DNA of 64,000 nt from Diadophis punctatus similis (GCA_023053685.1 JALIGW010000005.1:35955980-36019979); one strand, 5' to 3'; positions 27,807-40,685 are shown, numbered from the stretch's first letter. Notes: generated by a model from the sequence alone, not told the origin. Translations and numbers: made by a program.

Positions 27807-28186
27807 CCAGCCAAGCGGGCCATCTGATCCCCACCGGCGGGGGTCGCTTCTCTGCAGACCCTCCGGGGGGCTCTTGCGGGGCCGTGCGGTGCCTCTTTAT
27901 GCAGGCCAGAGGATTTGGGGAGCTCGTCCCTGCTGGGATCTTGGGGATCCGGCCTCTTGGTGATGCAGGGGAGGACCAAGGTGCAGAGCCCCGCGTCTCT
28001 GCCCGGCTAAGCCGGACTCAGCATTGCCTGCCCTGGCTTTGCCTTCCACCCGCCGCCCGCTTTCCCTAAGGTAAGCCTGCTGCCCCTTCTGCTCTGCCTT
28101 CCGCCGCTACATCGGTTGCTCGCTCACCGCCCCGCCCCACCCCATCCTTCGCCCCAAAGCTCCAAACTCCGCCCAACCGCAAAACT
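27807..28186. other. GC- and CpG-rich block
   Basis: About 380 bp of high-GC sequence beside the minisatellite. It contains a splice-donor-like AAGGTAAGCC at about 28068. It could be a CpG island or the interior of a TIR element that ends at 28494. No coding frame recognised. Confidence 0.4.
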
Positions 28187-28381
28187 CACCACTTACTGGA
28201 GTTTGACAGCTCTGGGGTTTCCCTCGGCTAGGGAAAAAAATCTTGCATAGTGCAGAAACTCTTCTCGCTTCGAGAACTTGCTAATTCTCGCGAGAAGAGT
28301 TTCTGCACTATGCAAGATTTTTTTCCCCCTAAACAGATTAGCCGAGAGACCACGGAGCTGCCGAACTTCAGTAAGTGGTGC
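28187..28381. repeat. Long inverted repeat (hairpin)
   Basis: A perfect 35-bp stem (28234-28268 pairing with 28290-28324) encloses a 21-nt loop. Beyond it the arms go on pairing imperfectly: CTCGGCTA with TAGCCGAG, then CACCACTTACTGGAGTTTG near 28190 with CTTCAGTAAGTGGTG near 28380. Total arm length is about 80-90 bp. Confidence 0.88.
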
Positions 28382-28418
28382 GTCGCGGCCTGCCTGCACC
28401 CCAAAAATAATAAGCCAT

Positions 28419-28494
28419 CCCCGAAAATAAGGCCAGGGGCATTTTTGGGGGGTCAAAAAAATATAAGCCCCTGTCTTATTTTCGGGGAAACACG
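28419..28494. mobile_element. Miniature TIR unit (family T2 end)
   Basis: CCCCGAAAATAAGGCCAGGG (28419 on) and its near-complement CCCTGTCTTATTTTCGGGG (to 28487) form a small inverted repeat. It is followed by AAACACGGTA, the same end sequence as the element at 30356-31280. Confidence 0.6.
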
Positions 28495-28495
28495 G

Positions 28496-28597
28496 TATAT
28501 GTATATGTATATGTATATGTATATATGTGTGTGTGTGTGTGTGTGTATACATATACATACATACATACATACATACATACATACATACATACATACA
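28496..28597. repeat. TATG/GT/ACAT microsatellite
   Basis: A mixture of TATG, GT and ATAC repeats. The repetitive Tyr-Val-Cys ORFs on both strands are artefacts. Confidence 0.95.
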
Positions 28598-29691
28598 GTA
28601 CATGCATACAAATACTTGGAAGGCATTCAATGTCAGCTTGATCATAAAAGAACTCTGTATATTGCTGACTTTTTATGTCTTTTTACCTAGGAATTTTATT
28701 TTCTTAATAACCAAGTTACAGGTGTTGTGAAAAATCTTTCTAGTAGCCTCTGCAGAATTATTTGTATCCTTAATCTCTCATTTACATGCTGTACATAGAA
28801 TTGGAGTGTTGCTTGAGGATGCATTTAAAGACAAGCTGTTGGCAAGTGGCATAGTGAATTTAAGAGAAAATAGTTAAGAACTGAATAGCTACTCATAAGA
28901 TTGTATCTCTCTTTGTATTAGCATTGTAAATTAGCTCATTATGAAGTTGAAGAAATTACACTTGTAGCATCTGCAAACCAAACAAAATAGAATTGAATAG
29001 TCTATTGCACCACAGACTTTTGAATATATCTATGAAAATGTTAGTCACTATGGCAATTTTGGTATTTTTCTAGCAAATCTAAAAAATATTCAATCTTTCT
29101 CTGGACAGATCAATTAATTCATTTTGGCAATTTGAGCTCAAGCTCTATAAATGATTGTTGTGTTGGCTTTAGACAATTCAGGTGATTCAAACTGATTGGA
29201 TCCTTGGATTAGAATCTCTGTTTTATTTGGTACAGGAAATAAAAGAAAAGAAATGATTATACATTTTTTACTTCTTATACCAGAATTTGGTGATATTTGT
29301 AGGATTGTCCAAAAAAAAAAACCAACCCCATCCCTCAAATAATTTATTTCAAGCTGATTCAATGGAATCCCTAAATCTGTTTAAATTTCTATATTAGATC
29401 ATCAATTTAGATCAAATTGTTAGATTACAGAGATTGACTTCAAATTTATCCAACAATGACTTTTCAGTTAAAATCGACTCAATTTAAAGTTCAAAAACAA
29501 AACAGTGATATAAACCAGATCTCACCTGCAATATGATTAGATTATTAGGAGAGGTAATTACCATATTTGCTGCTAATTACTGTCTGCCAATTTCTATATT
29601 TCTGTGGCAGTCTCTCTGATCTTCCAATGAAGCTGTGATTAAAATAACCAACAGTGGTTTGATTGTGTCACTTTAAGTTGAGGGCAGAGCT
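28598..29691. other. AT-rich spacer, nothing recognised
   Basis: No ORF of note or repeat recognised. Confidence 0.55.
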
Positions 29692-29764
29692 CTCCTCCTC
29701 CTCCTCCTCCTCCTCCTCCTCCTCCTCCTCCTCCTCCTCCTCCTCCTCCTCCTCCTCCTCCTCC
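29692..29764. repeat. (TCC)n microsatellite
   Basis: About 24 perfect TCC triplets. The poly-serine ORF is an artefact. Confidence 0.97.
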
Positions 29765-30355
29765 TTCTTTTTAAAAACTTATTATGATTTTTGGGGGAAG
29801 ATAGATCAACTTTGGAAATTGGACATTATATTTAACCAGAGAACAATTGATAATAGATGGTATTAAGAAACAAACACGGATATTTGATCCAGTATGAATC
29901 GGTGTTATCGGTTGGGACGACATGGGATAGATAAGATGCCATGGTAAATTTTATATGAGTTTATTACAATAACAGTTTGTTAACAGAGGATTTTGAAAAT
30001 TTAATTTGCTTTTCTTATTATTACTGTTCTACTATTTGTTCATTATTATAGTATAAAGATATTAAGCTAATAAATTGCAAATTGATTCAATAGTTTAAAA
30101 AATTTGGGGGCCTGTTTTGCAATGAGTGGGAAACTAACGTAATATATTAATCATTATTCAAAGGGGGGGTTTAATATGTGTGTATGTGTTAGTTTTTTTT
30201 AAATGAACTTTTAAAATATATTGTTTGTTTTGTGTTTTTTTGTATTTGCATTTTGTATTTTAACTTTTTTTTAAATAAAATAAAAATATAAAAAGAAAAC
30301 AAATAGTCTTACAGTATTTGTAACCTTGTATATAAAAATGAGGTTTGGTTTGAAT
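29765..30355. other. AT-rich stretch, possible retroelement tail
   Basis: It ends in TTAAATAAAATAAAAATATA followed by AAAAAG (about 30269-30296), which looks like an A-rich retroelement tail on the plus strand. No coding motif seen upstream, so unassigned. Confidence 0.35.
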
Positions 30356-31280
30356 GTGTTTCCCCAAAAATAAGATCTACCCAAAAAATAAGCCCTAGCC
30401 CGATTTTTAAGCGTGCACTAATATAAGCCCTACCCCCAAAATAAGCCCTAGAATAGGGGATATGCATGGCCAGCACAGGAGGTGGCAAGCACATGCAGGC
30501 CGAAGGTGTTATGCAGTAGCCACAGCCCACACAGTGCAGGTGAGTTGATTCCCTGTCCAATAGCTGACAAAGTCAGAGGTGCAGGAGGGGAGGCAAGCAA
30601 TCCAGACATGCTGCACGGGCCATGCCAAGGCCCGTGCAGAGGAAAGCCAAGATTAATTGGACTGGAGTGGCAGGTGGCCATGGGATGCTCATCTTCATAC
30701 AGCAGCACAGGCAGCAGATGGAGGCAGAGGTGCAGGTGGAGGCAGGTGATCTGGATGCACCAGGCAGGCTGCAGAAAAGCTAAGTCCATGGGCTGGAGCA
30801 GCAGGCAGCCATGGGAGGCTCATCTTTGCGTCTCTCAGATTGCCTGTGGCCCATGCAGTACATTGGATTGCCTACCTTCCACCCCGTACCTGTGCCTCCA
30901 TCTGCTGCCAGTGCCGCAGTACGAACACGGGACTCCCGCAGACGCCCTCCCGCTCCATCCCACCAACTCAAGTGGTGCATCCAGATCTCCCGCCTCCCCC
31001 CCTGTGCCTCTGCCTCCATCTGCTGCTTGTACAGGGAATCAACTCACCTGCACTGCGCAGGCTGCACAGCCCCAGAGTGCACCAACCAAGGGACCGACGG
31101 GCTGCAGCTGTTGCCGGATACTGTTGGTCCCCATGCACTTGTCATCTCTTATGCGTGCACCAGTGGTGGGGGGCCCAGCTGGGCTGATCACCCTGAAATT
31201 TTGTTTCTCCAAAAATGAGCCCTAATGCTTATTTTGGAGCCCCCCAAATATAAGACTGGGTCTTATTTTGGGGAAAACAC
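30356..31280. mobile_element. TIR element (family T2), non-autonomous
   Basis: The ends GTGTTTCCCCAAAAATAAGA and TCTTATTTTGGGGAAAACAC are complementary over about 20 bp. Next to the ends, several AATAAGCCCTA-type repeats occur. The ~925-bp GC-rich interior has a block around CCTCCATCTGCTGCC, present in both orientations (30700-30740 inverted, 30890-30925 and 31000-31030 direct). Long ORFs (30482-31225 plus, others) overlap on both strands with no domain and are taken as spurious. Superfamily not identified. Confidence 0.75.
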
Positions 31281-32796
31281 GGGTAAAAACCATAGTCACA
31301 TTTATACATCTAACTAATTTACTTTACACATGGTTATATCCTAGAAATAATTTCCACTAAGAGACAAGTTCAAGGAATATAAATGCAACATTTATTACTT
31401 CTTTCTATGTTTTATTGCATTAAAACATTAGAATTACATAAGTATTGTTTTTAATGCAATTATAAATATCTTTGTAAAGGAATACATTGTTGAAATAATT
31501 TTATTTTCTACACTGATTATTATTCTACAAAATTTTTCAGCATTTTCTCTTCTTTTAGTTTGATAGGAAATGCATTCTTTTTTCTTTTTTTCACAAATAA
31601 TAATTCAAATATATTTTATTCTTTGTGAAAAAAGGAGAAGACAATGCATTCTTAGGAAGCTGTGTGTATGTGGGTGGTGGGTTGCTTTTCATTTTGACTC
31701 TTACCTTAGTTCAAAGTAGCAAATGTATTTCTGCCAATATTTTGTCTTTTGTCTGTTGTCTCCCAATCTCTTTTGTATATAATAACTAAATCTGAAAGGT
31801 CAAATTGAAGCAACTCTTTTCATTTGTCTCTCTGCCCCCCATGCCGGCCTTAGGAAATATGAGTTAGTTGGGAATTGATAGAGTGATGGTGAGATATGCA
31901 ACTGTCCTACTGCCCCCTGAAGTACATTGGCTCAAGAATAATGTAATTTCAGGAAAGAGAGACAGAAAGAGAGAGAGAGAAAGTGAGAGCACTTGAAAAA
32001 TGAAGTAAAATAACAAAATAATTTTTTCAAGAGAAAAAAAAGATGATTTGAACAATTGAAAATTGGAGTTAGATTTTAGCAAGACAACAGTTGGCTGAAA
32101 AGTGATGGCCATCTCACTCTTATGTTTCTGTTTTATATTATACTGACTATGTAAAACCTGGCAACTAAATGTTGGACAATTTCTATGCAGCTTTTCCCAT
32201 TAAATAATATTTTCTACAAGATCTATTTTTGGTGTTTATTCTTTCAAGTGAAGTGAGAAAAAACAGACTACCCTCCAAAAAAACTTGATGTTCAGTCATC
32301 AGTGAGGCAAATTGTTCTAATTAAACTGTACTATTATTTCATATTGCACTCCTAATTATATTTGATCTTTTGACATCACAGTGTCTCAACCACTAGCATC
32401 GTTTCACTGAGATTGCTTCTGAGTTTATCAAATTCTATATTATATTGTTGTTTACTATGGATATTTTACTTGCTGCTCTATTGTTTCATCATATTGATTT
32501 GTTTGTCTTACAACATATTATGACACCTTTTTGTGTAATAGTTACGATCTGGCTTGAGATCATCTTGGCCAAAAAGGGACTATATATTCTTTATATAAAT
32601 AAATTAATGAAATAAATATAACTACACATTTTCCCCATAACCAAAACAATGATCACATTCCCCTTTTCTCTTTATTTGTTTGTCATGATGAAGTAACCAC
32701 TGGGAAATATGTATGCATGCATGTGCACACACTCAAGCATGTGCACATACATTTTATTCAGAAATAGCAAACAGAAGCAATTTCTTTTCTTTCATG
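31281..32796. other. AT-rich spacer, nothing recognised
   Basis: Contains a weak GA tract at 31955-31990. No gene or repeat family recognised. Confidence 0.55.
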
Positions 32797-32855
32797 GTAT
32801 ATGTATGTATGTACTGTATGTATGTATGTATGTACTGTATATATGTATGTATATA

Positions 32856-32910
<55 letters not shown>
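32797..32910. repeat. (TATG)n/(GT)n microsatellite
   Basis: Imperfect TATG repeats followed by about 50 bp of GT. The ORFs spanning it are artefacts. Confidence 0.95.
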
Positions 32911-32912
<2 letters not shown>

Positions 32913-33215
32913 TTTTTCTGTCGAATCACCTGGGATTGTATGTATATTGGGAAAATATGGGAAATAAAGTTTACTCCTTCCTTTAACCAGTGGGAACCTT
33001 TTCTGGATCTCATTCATTTCAGGAATAGAACAAAAAATCCAGATCCAGATATTATCAGTAAGAATCAGAGGTTGGTTCCTCCTGTTTCGCACTGGTGTGT
33101 GTGTGTGTATGTTTTTTCTGTCGAATCACAATTCCCAAATATGGGAAGGAGCATACTGCTTCCTTTTGCCTTTCAGCCCCAATCCAGGCATTTACATTTA
33201 CATGACAAACCATTT
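32913..33215 (-). mobile_element. Partial SINE S1-like copies
   Basis: TTTTTCTGTCGAATCAC occurs at 32913 and again at 33113. The second is followed by the GAAGGAGCATACTGCTTCC and TTGCCTTTCAGCCCCAATCC blocks of family S1. The tRNA-like part is missing here. Confidence 0.55.
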
Positions 33216-33600
33216 TTCTATATATAACATTTTTACTGATAAAGAAATAAAGGGAGACTAGTATAGATTTATTTCAAGCTATTTAACTCTCATCAGCTAG
33301 CCATACCCTTCTGGGATTCGAACTTGGGCTGCTTGCCTGTCAGGCAGTTGCTTTAACCTCTAAGCCACAAGTTCTCCTCCCTGTATCAGCTGAACTAGGG
33401 GAGGGATTAAATATTTTTTCTGTTGAATCACCTGGTATACCCAAATATGGGAAGGAGCATACTACTTCCTTTTACCTTTCGGCCCCAATCCAGGGGCCAT
33501 GCAGGCAGCCGCTTTCACGAATCATATATATGTATGTAATATATATAGAAAAATGGTTTGTCGTGAAAGCGACTGCCTGCAGGGCCCCTGGATTGGATTT
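33216..33600 (-). mobile_element. tRNA-derived SINE S1 with inverted end
   Basis: The minus strand shows A-box GGCTTAGAGGTTAAAGC and B-box-like AGTTCGAATCCC (about 33312-33365). The tail near 33232 resembles TGATAAAGAAATAAAGGGAG. At the other end, 33486-33521 is repeated inverted at 33560-33597 (GGCCCCTGGATTGG end), and 33202-33226 pairs with 33539-33562. The locus is a local foldback. Confidence 0.7.
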
Positions 33601-36229
33601 GAGCTAACTAGTGCTATGGGAAATAATCTCTAAATATCATTACCACCACTATAATTTTTCTTGTTCATTAAGAAAGAATACATTTTTGTGCTAGTAGATA
33701 TAATGGGCAGCACTAAATGAAATGTAAAACTGGTATTGAGCTGTTGACTATCACAATGGAATGATGATTTGCAAATGTCTTAAAATATAATTGCAGCAAG
33801 ATTTCACAACATTCAAAGAAGCTTCTTGGATGAGAAGTGAAATGTCTTCAAAGAAAAACCAGAAAGTCCAATTGCCTCTTGAAAAAGCATCTTTGGGACA
33901 ACCATGACATGGATGACTGAAAATATCCATAGAAAAATTCAAAGATCTAATTTTCTGTTTATATGCACTGCAATAACTCAAGTGTTAGAGCAGCGAAAAC
34001 AGCTGGGTTACATACTAGAAAATCTCAGCATATATGAAAGGTTTCTTAAATGAAATAAAGATTTTTATTTTAAGATTTATGCACATAACAATAATCAAAC
34101 GGAAACATATAAAAACAAAAACAGAAATTAAATTTGATGTCCAACCCAAGTTATAATATTAAGGCATATATTATTTTAGGTTCATATAGCTGAATAGCAA
34201 CAAAGTTCTGGAAAAGTTTATCTTATAAGGCATTATGAGTTTTTACAAATTTGATAAATGGAGGTCATAAGGCCAATGAATGAGCTAGCTCTGCCTATGA
34301 CTTTTATTAGATTCATTCTGATTAAGTGGGTAGTTTATATATGCAATGGCACGAAAATGAACTGTTGTGGCTTAATTGAGGAAAGGTCCCTTAGGAGCAA
34401 AATTTCTCCCCTGTGACAGAAGTCAGTGACTTCTAAACCTGAAAATTGGAAACTAGCATTAAAAAACAGTTGGGTTGCTTCAGGGAAATGAAAGGTATTT
34501 GTCTATGACATTTTCATTTTCCCTGCCCCTTCCTGTTTTCTTTGCCTAGTAAGGTCCACAGGATTTAACAACAAGAACAACAGCAACAAATCTTGGCTCA
34601 AAGGAATTATATTATTAAAGGCAGAAGCCAAACTGCAAACAGGATCAATAGCTGGGATTTACAATTACTTATTTCACTCTAGTTATCTGTATGAGGATAG
34701 TCTGTAGTTACTCATGCTTGGATGTGGCTTCATTTAACATCACCATTCCAATATTGTGCCAATTTTTATGAGCTATTTTTTTAAAAATAATTTATCTTAA
34801 TTCATTTATTCAAAAGAGTTTCTTCGATATTCAAGAAAGGATTTGGACCTTTGTGGGCAATTGTATATCAGTGGAAGCAATAAATAACAGTGCTGGAGAG
34901 TGGATAAATATTATCACAGTTATATCCCTATATGTGTGTTTCCTGTGGGTATTTGGTTAGCCGACATGGGAACAGAATATTGATATAGTCAGAACTTTGG
35001 CTTGAGCGGGTATGTGCCTTTGAGCTACTAAATTGTTACGTTGAATAATAAGATACAAACATCTCTATTGTATTAATACTTTATACATTTGCCTAACAGA
35101 ATTGATGTTACATACATAAATCTTATCTAGGGTTTATATTTGCCTAAAAACTCATTAGCTGATCTTTCTGTGTGACTATGCTTGCTGAATTGGATTAATA
35201 TTTTCATGACATCCATTCTCCACTTTCACAGTGGAAAATAAAAACACTGAGATATAATAAATAGCAATAATATGAAGCTACAATGAAATAGTCCTGGAGG
35301 ATGACACCAAATTATATAGAAGTAGGAAGACAGCCTTTGTGAACAACATCAACTTTGAGAAAACAGCCTCATATTCTTCAGCTTCTTAAGTTCTGTTTCT
35401 TCATTGTTGTATGTGGGGGTTTTTTAAACTCTTATTTTAAAGTAACTTTTATATGATGTGATGTTCCTTGGGGAATATTTAATTGGACAAGGTTTCCAGA
35501 GAATAAAGAACAATTTATTAATGTAAATTGTTTTCTTACAGACGTGCTGTGTGTAGAAGATATTATATTAATACAAAGGAAGGACAAAGTTGAACCAGTT
35601 TGTTTTTTTAGCAAATCTTTTTGGTGATGTAAAACCACAAGAATTCTAAGATCTCTTTTTATATAAAAGTTCCTTTCATCCTCTCTATGTAAACAATTCT
35701 AGGGTTCTAAACCTTTGTTGAATACAATTTAATAATGAATATGATACCTTCTCTTCAGGAAAACCTGTTGCTACTGCTATTATCTGGATTTATATATAAA
35801 AAACTCTCATTAAATAAAATAATTAAAATAATATTTTTTGACCCCTTGGATGTAAAGAGAAAACCAAAAACAGATCTTTGCTTACTTTAAACCAAGTAGG
35901 AGAGCATGCTGAGCATGGCTTCTGGAATTCTTTCTAACCACTTTACCAACAGTAGGCAGAGGAGGTATTCTTCAGTATAATGAAGAAACATGTTGTATCT
36001 GTGTGTATCTGTGTACATCTGTGCAATGGCATACACACATATCTCTCCTGCCCAGCGTCAAATAAGGAGATATGAATATAGTACATGCTGTCGGGGTGCA
36101 TATTTGTTTGTCTGTGAGACAAAGTCTAACCAGATGGTGCTTGTGTGTAGATTCTAAGCCTTTCCATTTCTATTCTCATATTCTTTTGTCCATATCTGGA
36201 TGAGTGTATACTGAGGCATTCCGAGCAAG
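33601..36229. other. AT-rich spacer, nothing recognised
   Basis: About 2.6 kb of AT-rich sequence. Short ORFs only; no domain or repeat recognised. Confidence 0.55.
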
Positions 36230-36237
36230 GTATATAT

Positions 36238-36465
36238 CGGGGTGAAATTCACTTATCTTCCCTACTGGCTCGCAAATGTGCATGCGCCGTGAGCGCGCTC
36301 GTTTCTCATGCATGCACCATCGTCCATGCATGCACAAAGCCTTCTGCACATGTGCAGAATGTGAAAACTGTCCCAAAAAGTTGTTGGCACAGGTGGGCAG
36401 GGCTTTGCGCAGTCGGCCCTACCGGCCCGCACATGCCGGTTAGAGCCGGCTGCATTTCACCCCTG
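36238..36465. mobile_element. hAT-type MITE, family D
   Basis: The ends CGGGGTGAAATTCA and TGCATTTCACCCCTG are near-complementary. The 8-bp duplication GTATATAT is at 36230-36237 and 36466-36473. The interior is CpG/TGCATGC-rich with no transposase frame. Confidence 0.88.
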
Positions 36466-36473
36466 GTATATAT

Positions 36474-39158
36474 ACCCTGTACTAGAAAAAAGGAGCTCAG
36501 AAGGAAACAATGGTAACATTCTGAGCTGTGGCCCAACACGTCACCAATAAAAACGGTGTGTGTGTGTGGAATTTTTTTTTAAAAAATGTGTTTCTCTATA
36601 GCCCCTGGCTCAATCCAGGTCAAAGTCAATCTTAAACTTTATTCTATTCTCTCCAACATTAAATCTGTTCAGTTTCTGAAGCGTTATTATGCTGATGGAC
36701 TAACTTGTGTTTTTCACCTGTAATTACTTTTCAATGTTATGATGATGGTTGGTTAATTAAATAGATGAAAATTTGTTTTTCAAAACTGCAAGTTAAATCA
36801 CTGAAAAGAAACAGATTTATGAACAACAGTACAGGTCACAGGGATAAAAAAAGAGTTCCTAATTAGTTAAAGTGCACTGAATTTTAACTAAGTGGACTAA
36901 AAGTGTTATGCAGAAATTTAACTTATGTTCTTCTACCTAGTCATGAACTATTTAAATCCATTGGGGCCCCAAATTACATTATTGGATTAATTCCTAGTTT
37001 CCTTCCTGCTTCCTCTTTTAAGAGAGAAGAATAGCAGGGCAGACTGGTATTAAAGTCTGATAATATGTAAACCAAAATCACATTCAATTTTTTGTGCAGA
37101 AATTTTTATTTAATGAATTTTGCTTTCAGTCTCTTTAAAAAATTCCAATTCAGTGGCAATTTTTAGAAAAGCTTTGCATAGATCACCTATAGTCTTAAAG
37201 ACAGCATGTAGTCCCGAGACATCAGATTTTAATTTTTCATTAAATATTTATAGGTGTTGATTTTTTTAGGTATTTCTAAAAGTATTTTCTTCACACCTTT
37301 CATTATAATTTTCACCTTACAAATCGATATAATGTCAGGTGGGGTGACTGTGAGTATATACATTGTTCAATTATCTGCTTAAGAAGGTCCATTGGGTTTA
37401 AACCTGTCTGATATTCTGCACAAATGTTAATGAATTCATTTTTATATGCCTCTTCTAGATAATCCAGTTCATTATTATTTATTGAATATATTTGTTAGCT
37501 AGATATTTTTGTTTCTATTTCATATTTTTGTTGATCTTATAAAATATTATTATATTTGGAAGTCAGGTACAGGCATGTAATATGGACTAAGACAGTTGTT
37601 TTGCAGTACTTTAACAGTGTCTAGCACTAAAGGAACTGAGAATTCTCCAGTTCTCTAATTATATGTGGAACCTTTCTGAGTTAGGCTGGAATATAAAATG
37701 AATAGTGTATATATGATAGAGAGAGACCCCTAGGAACAATAAATAAATAATCTCCCAACCCACAAGCCATCACTAAAGTTAGGTTTCTGAACATTGCTTA
37801 ACATAGATACAGTAAACCTATATTAATGACTATTTGCTCAATATAAGAAAATCATTGTGATAGCTCTCTCTAGAAGGTTGCAACACATTGCTGTCATAGT
37901 ACATCAATTACATGCTGTTTGTCAGAATATTTAAAATATTACTGGCAATGCTTAGTTAATGTATTTTACAAATTGATTATTAGTACTTCAGTAATATAAG
38001 TCCTAATTAAAATATGCCACTAAACATATTTTCTGACACTGACTGCTCTGTAAACATCAAATTGTGAAAAATAAGAATATTTATTTCAACTACATTTGAT
38101 ATACAGGCATATTTTCTAAGTCTATATAAACCATCTTTTCTGACACAAATACTATTCAAAAACATATTCTGGGCCCTTGAATAGTTGGGATAAACAATGT
38201 ACATATTATGTAGAGAAACAGAAAAATTATTTCATATGTATGTAACATTTATTTAACTTTGGATTTTTTCCTCTGTCACACAAATTATATACATATATCT
38301 CCTTCTCCCATTGTTTAAATGATATATCAATTATCAAAACAGGCATTGTCTGAAACAAAAACATCATTTTAGGCAAGGCATTCATTTTTATTACAAAAAT
38401 TCTCCCCATCTAAAATTATTTCTGATGTTACTGAGAAATGAAGAAAGCTGACTATCTAAAAGAAGTAATTAACATCCATGGCAGGAATATTTGTCATTCA
38501 ACAGGCTATAGTATGTATGCACTATTGCTGAATGCCATATGTCTTTGTAGATGCTGCACAGCTGCTCTTGAAAATTGCAAAATTAATTGCAGTGTTGGTA
38601 ATGGACAATTCCAGTAATAAGAACAAATAGGAAAAAGTGTGCTACCTATAATAGAATGTGTTCATCTCTTTATTTTAATTGGATTGAGGATTTAAAGGTG
38701 GAATCTGACTTGCAATTTCTTCTTTTAAAAAGAATGAATTAAAAGATGCCCAAGACAAAAGGCAAGCCCCAAACAGAAAAATACATATCTGAAACAAATT
38801 TGTCTATACTAATCAAATCTTCATTAAACTTGCATATTCCTATAATTTATAACATCATTTAATTTTAATAAGCTTTTGCCTATTCTTCATTGGAATTGAA
38901 TAGTTGAGAGAAACGTAATGAACATTGTTAAAATTATGCTAGTATTAATGTAGGTCAATGATTTTCCAATAAAGTATAGATGACAACACTGATACCAGCA
39001 AACAAAACCATATTCATACTGAAGATAATATTGTAGTGATTGATCTTTATTTAGTAATTATATGAATATGTCCATGTAGGCTTTTTGGCAGCAGTACTGA
39101 AATGGTTGCCATGTATTACTTCTATAATGCTTTTTGTCTACTTCCTAATCCAACATTC
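36474..39158. other. AT-rich spacer, nothing recognised
   Basis: About 2.7 kb without a gene or repeat that I recognise. Confidence 0.55.
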
Positions 39159-39365
39159 AAAATTGATATTTCCTGGTGGTTTCCCATTCAAATATTTTCC
39201 CAATTCTCAAAAAGTATTTTTTATAATGACACGTACTCTGCATGCAACCTTCTATTTATTGTCTATTTTTTCAAGTCTTTCAAATATCAATTTCAGTAAA
39301 ATCTTAGTTTATAACCCATTTGTAGAGAAGGGGTAATGTTCAATCCAAATGTCCATTAAATCTGT
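39159..39365 (+). repeat. Inverted duplication, arm 1 (207 bp)
   Basis: Nearly identical, in inverted orientation, to 47972-48178. Both arms run from AAATTGATATTTCCTGGTGG to CATTAAATCTGTA. Small ORFs in both arms are duplicates of each other and show no domain. Confidence 0.9.
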
Positions 39366-39654
39366 ATGTACTGTAATCAATGTAAGCTACTGTATATCAT
39401 TCAGATTGTGATCTTTGACATTTTAAGCCATTTGTGCCAATTTATTTATTTGCATAATAATATAATTCTATAATAAATGTCAAATATGTAATAATCCAAT
39501 CATGTAAAGGCTCAAATATCAGAAATTACATCAGTTAACTGGACTAGCTTGCCAACAACAGACTTTGTCAGAAGTTCAACAGTGAATTCCAATATAAAAG
39601 TTTGTCCATTGCTTCTGAAGTTTGAGAGCTACTTTGGTATAATGATTGAAAACC

Positions 39655-39782
39655 TAGACCAGGCAGCCCACAGGCCAGATAAGTCACGCACAGGCCACAT
39701 CCACCCCAGCTCTGCAAAGGCAAAAAATGTTGTGATACATCACGATCCGGCCCATGACACGATTGAGTTTGACATCCGTGAC
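39655..39782. mobile_element. Decayed hAT MITE, family C
   Basis: The right half (GATACATCACGATCCGG, then GAGTTTGACATCCGTG) resembles the right half of 8843-8977. The left end is worn, and no target duplication is visible. Confidence 0.55.
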
Positions 39783-40036
39783 TTACACTATGAACTGAAG
39801 TTCTTATACTTTCTTAGCTATGAAATCTGACTGCATGACTTTTAGCTAATCAAATTCTGAGGGGTCCTTGGTACTCTCTTAGCTTGGTTGCTTTCTTGCA
39901 TACATTCCATTACCCAAACTAGCCAACTAGTGGGTGTAGGGTTTGGTCCCTTATTATATTCAGTAGCTTTCTTGCCAGTGTTGATGGGGGTACAATTTTC
40001 TCTTGGTATTAATTATACTCTATTCTTATATTATAA

Positions 40037-40257
40037 GAGCCGAGATGGTGCAGTGGTTAAATGCAGCACTGCAAGCTACTGCTAGTTCAGCAGTTCAAAT
40101 CTCACCGGCTCAAGGTTGACTCAGCCTTCCATCCTTCTGAGGTCGGTAAAATGAGGACCCAGATTGTTGGGGGCAATATGCTGAACTCTGTAAACCACTT
40201 AGAGAGGGCTGTAAAGCACTATGAAGCGGTATATAAGTCTAAGTGCTATTGCTATTA
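40037..40257 (+). mobile_element. tRNA-derived SINE (family S2)
   Basis: Begins GAGCCGAGATGGTGCAGTGG (A-box region) with the B-box-like CAGTTCAAATCTC at about 40090. The conserved body follows (CTCAAGGTTGACTCAGCCTT) and the tail is GCTATTGCTATT. Near-identical copies are at 42717-42952 (minus) and 62114-62344. Widely known squamate SINE layout. Confidence 0.88.
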
Positions 40258-40331
40258 TGGAACTTAGCTATGAAAGTAAGCGATTAAACCAAGGGTGCAT
40301 TGATGATACTACCTATTTTGGGTAATGAAAT

Positions 40332-40685
40332 TGTTATGATATTCATGAACGGGGAGAGCCAATGGTAACAAGGTCAGCCAATGAATAGGCATAGCAACTA
40401 AGTCAGCCAATGGGAGTAAACACTTCTGAGTCTGTGCAGAGAATTGAAACTGAAAACTTAAGCTTAAGGCTGGGCGTGGCTCAGCCCACTCTGTACTCTC
40501 TTGTCCACTCTGAATTCTGCTGAAATGAAACTAACTATTCTATGCTACCTGTAACTGCTTGAAGAAGAATCTACATTGGTATTGTAAATATATATATTAC
40601 TATGTTTATAAATAAGTTTATGAATCCAGCTGAATCAGTTATCTGTGTGTGCTTCTGGTTTTGATTTTTGCAACAAACTCTAATA
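40332..40685 (+). mobile_element. Solo LTR
   Basis: A 354-bp unit from TGTTATG to CTAATA, flanked by the 5-bp GAAAT (40327-40331 and 40686-40690). It interrupts the R1 right end exactly between two parts that are contiguous in the 3597-3836 copy. The short terminal inverted repeat TGTTA/TAATA and the length fit an LTR, with the usual final CA changed to TA. The internal coding part of the retroelement is absent, as expected after LTR-LTR recombination. Confidence 0.72.

Noticed and set aside
26914..27979. Minus-strand ORFs of 306 and 335 codons rich in Pro, Leu, Ser and Arg
   Set aside because: They are produced by the 90-bp minisatellite, whose period is a multiple of three; two different frames give equally long products.
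30482..31225. 247-codon plus-strand ORF with many Cys and Pro
   Set aside because: Lies within the T2 element in GC-rich sequence; other frames and the opposite strand are open as well, and no domain is seen.
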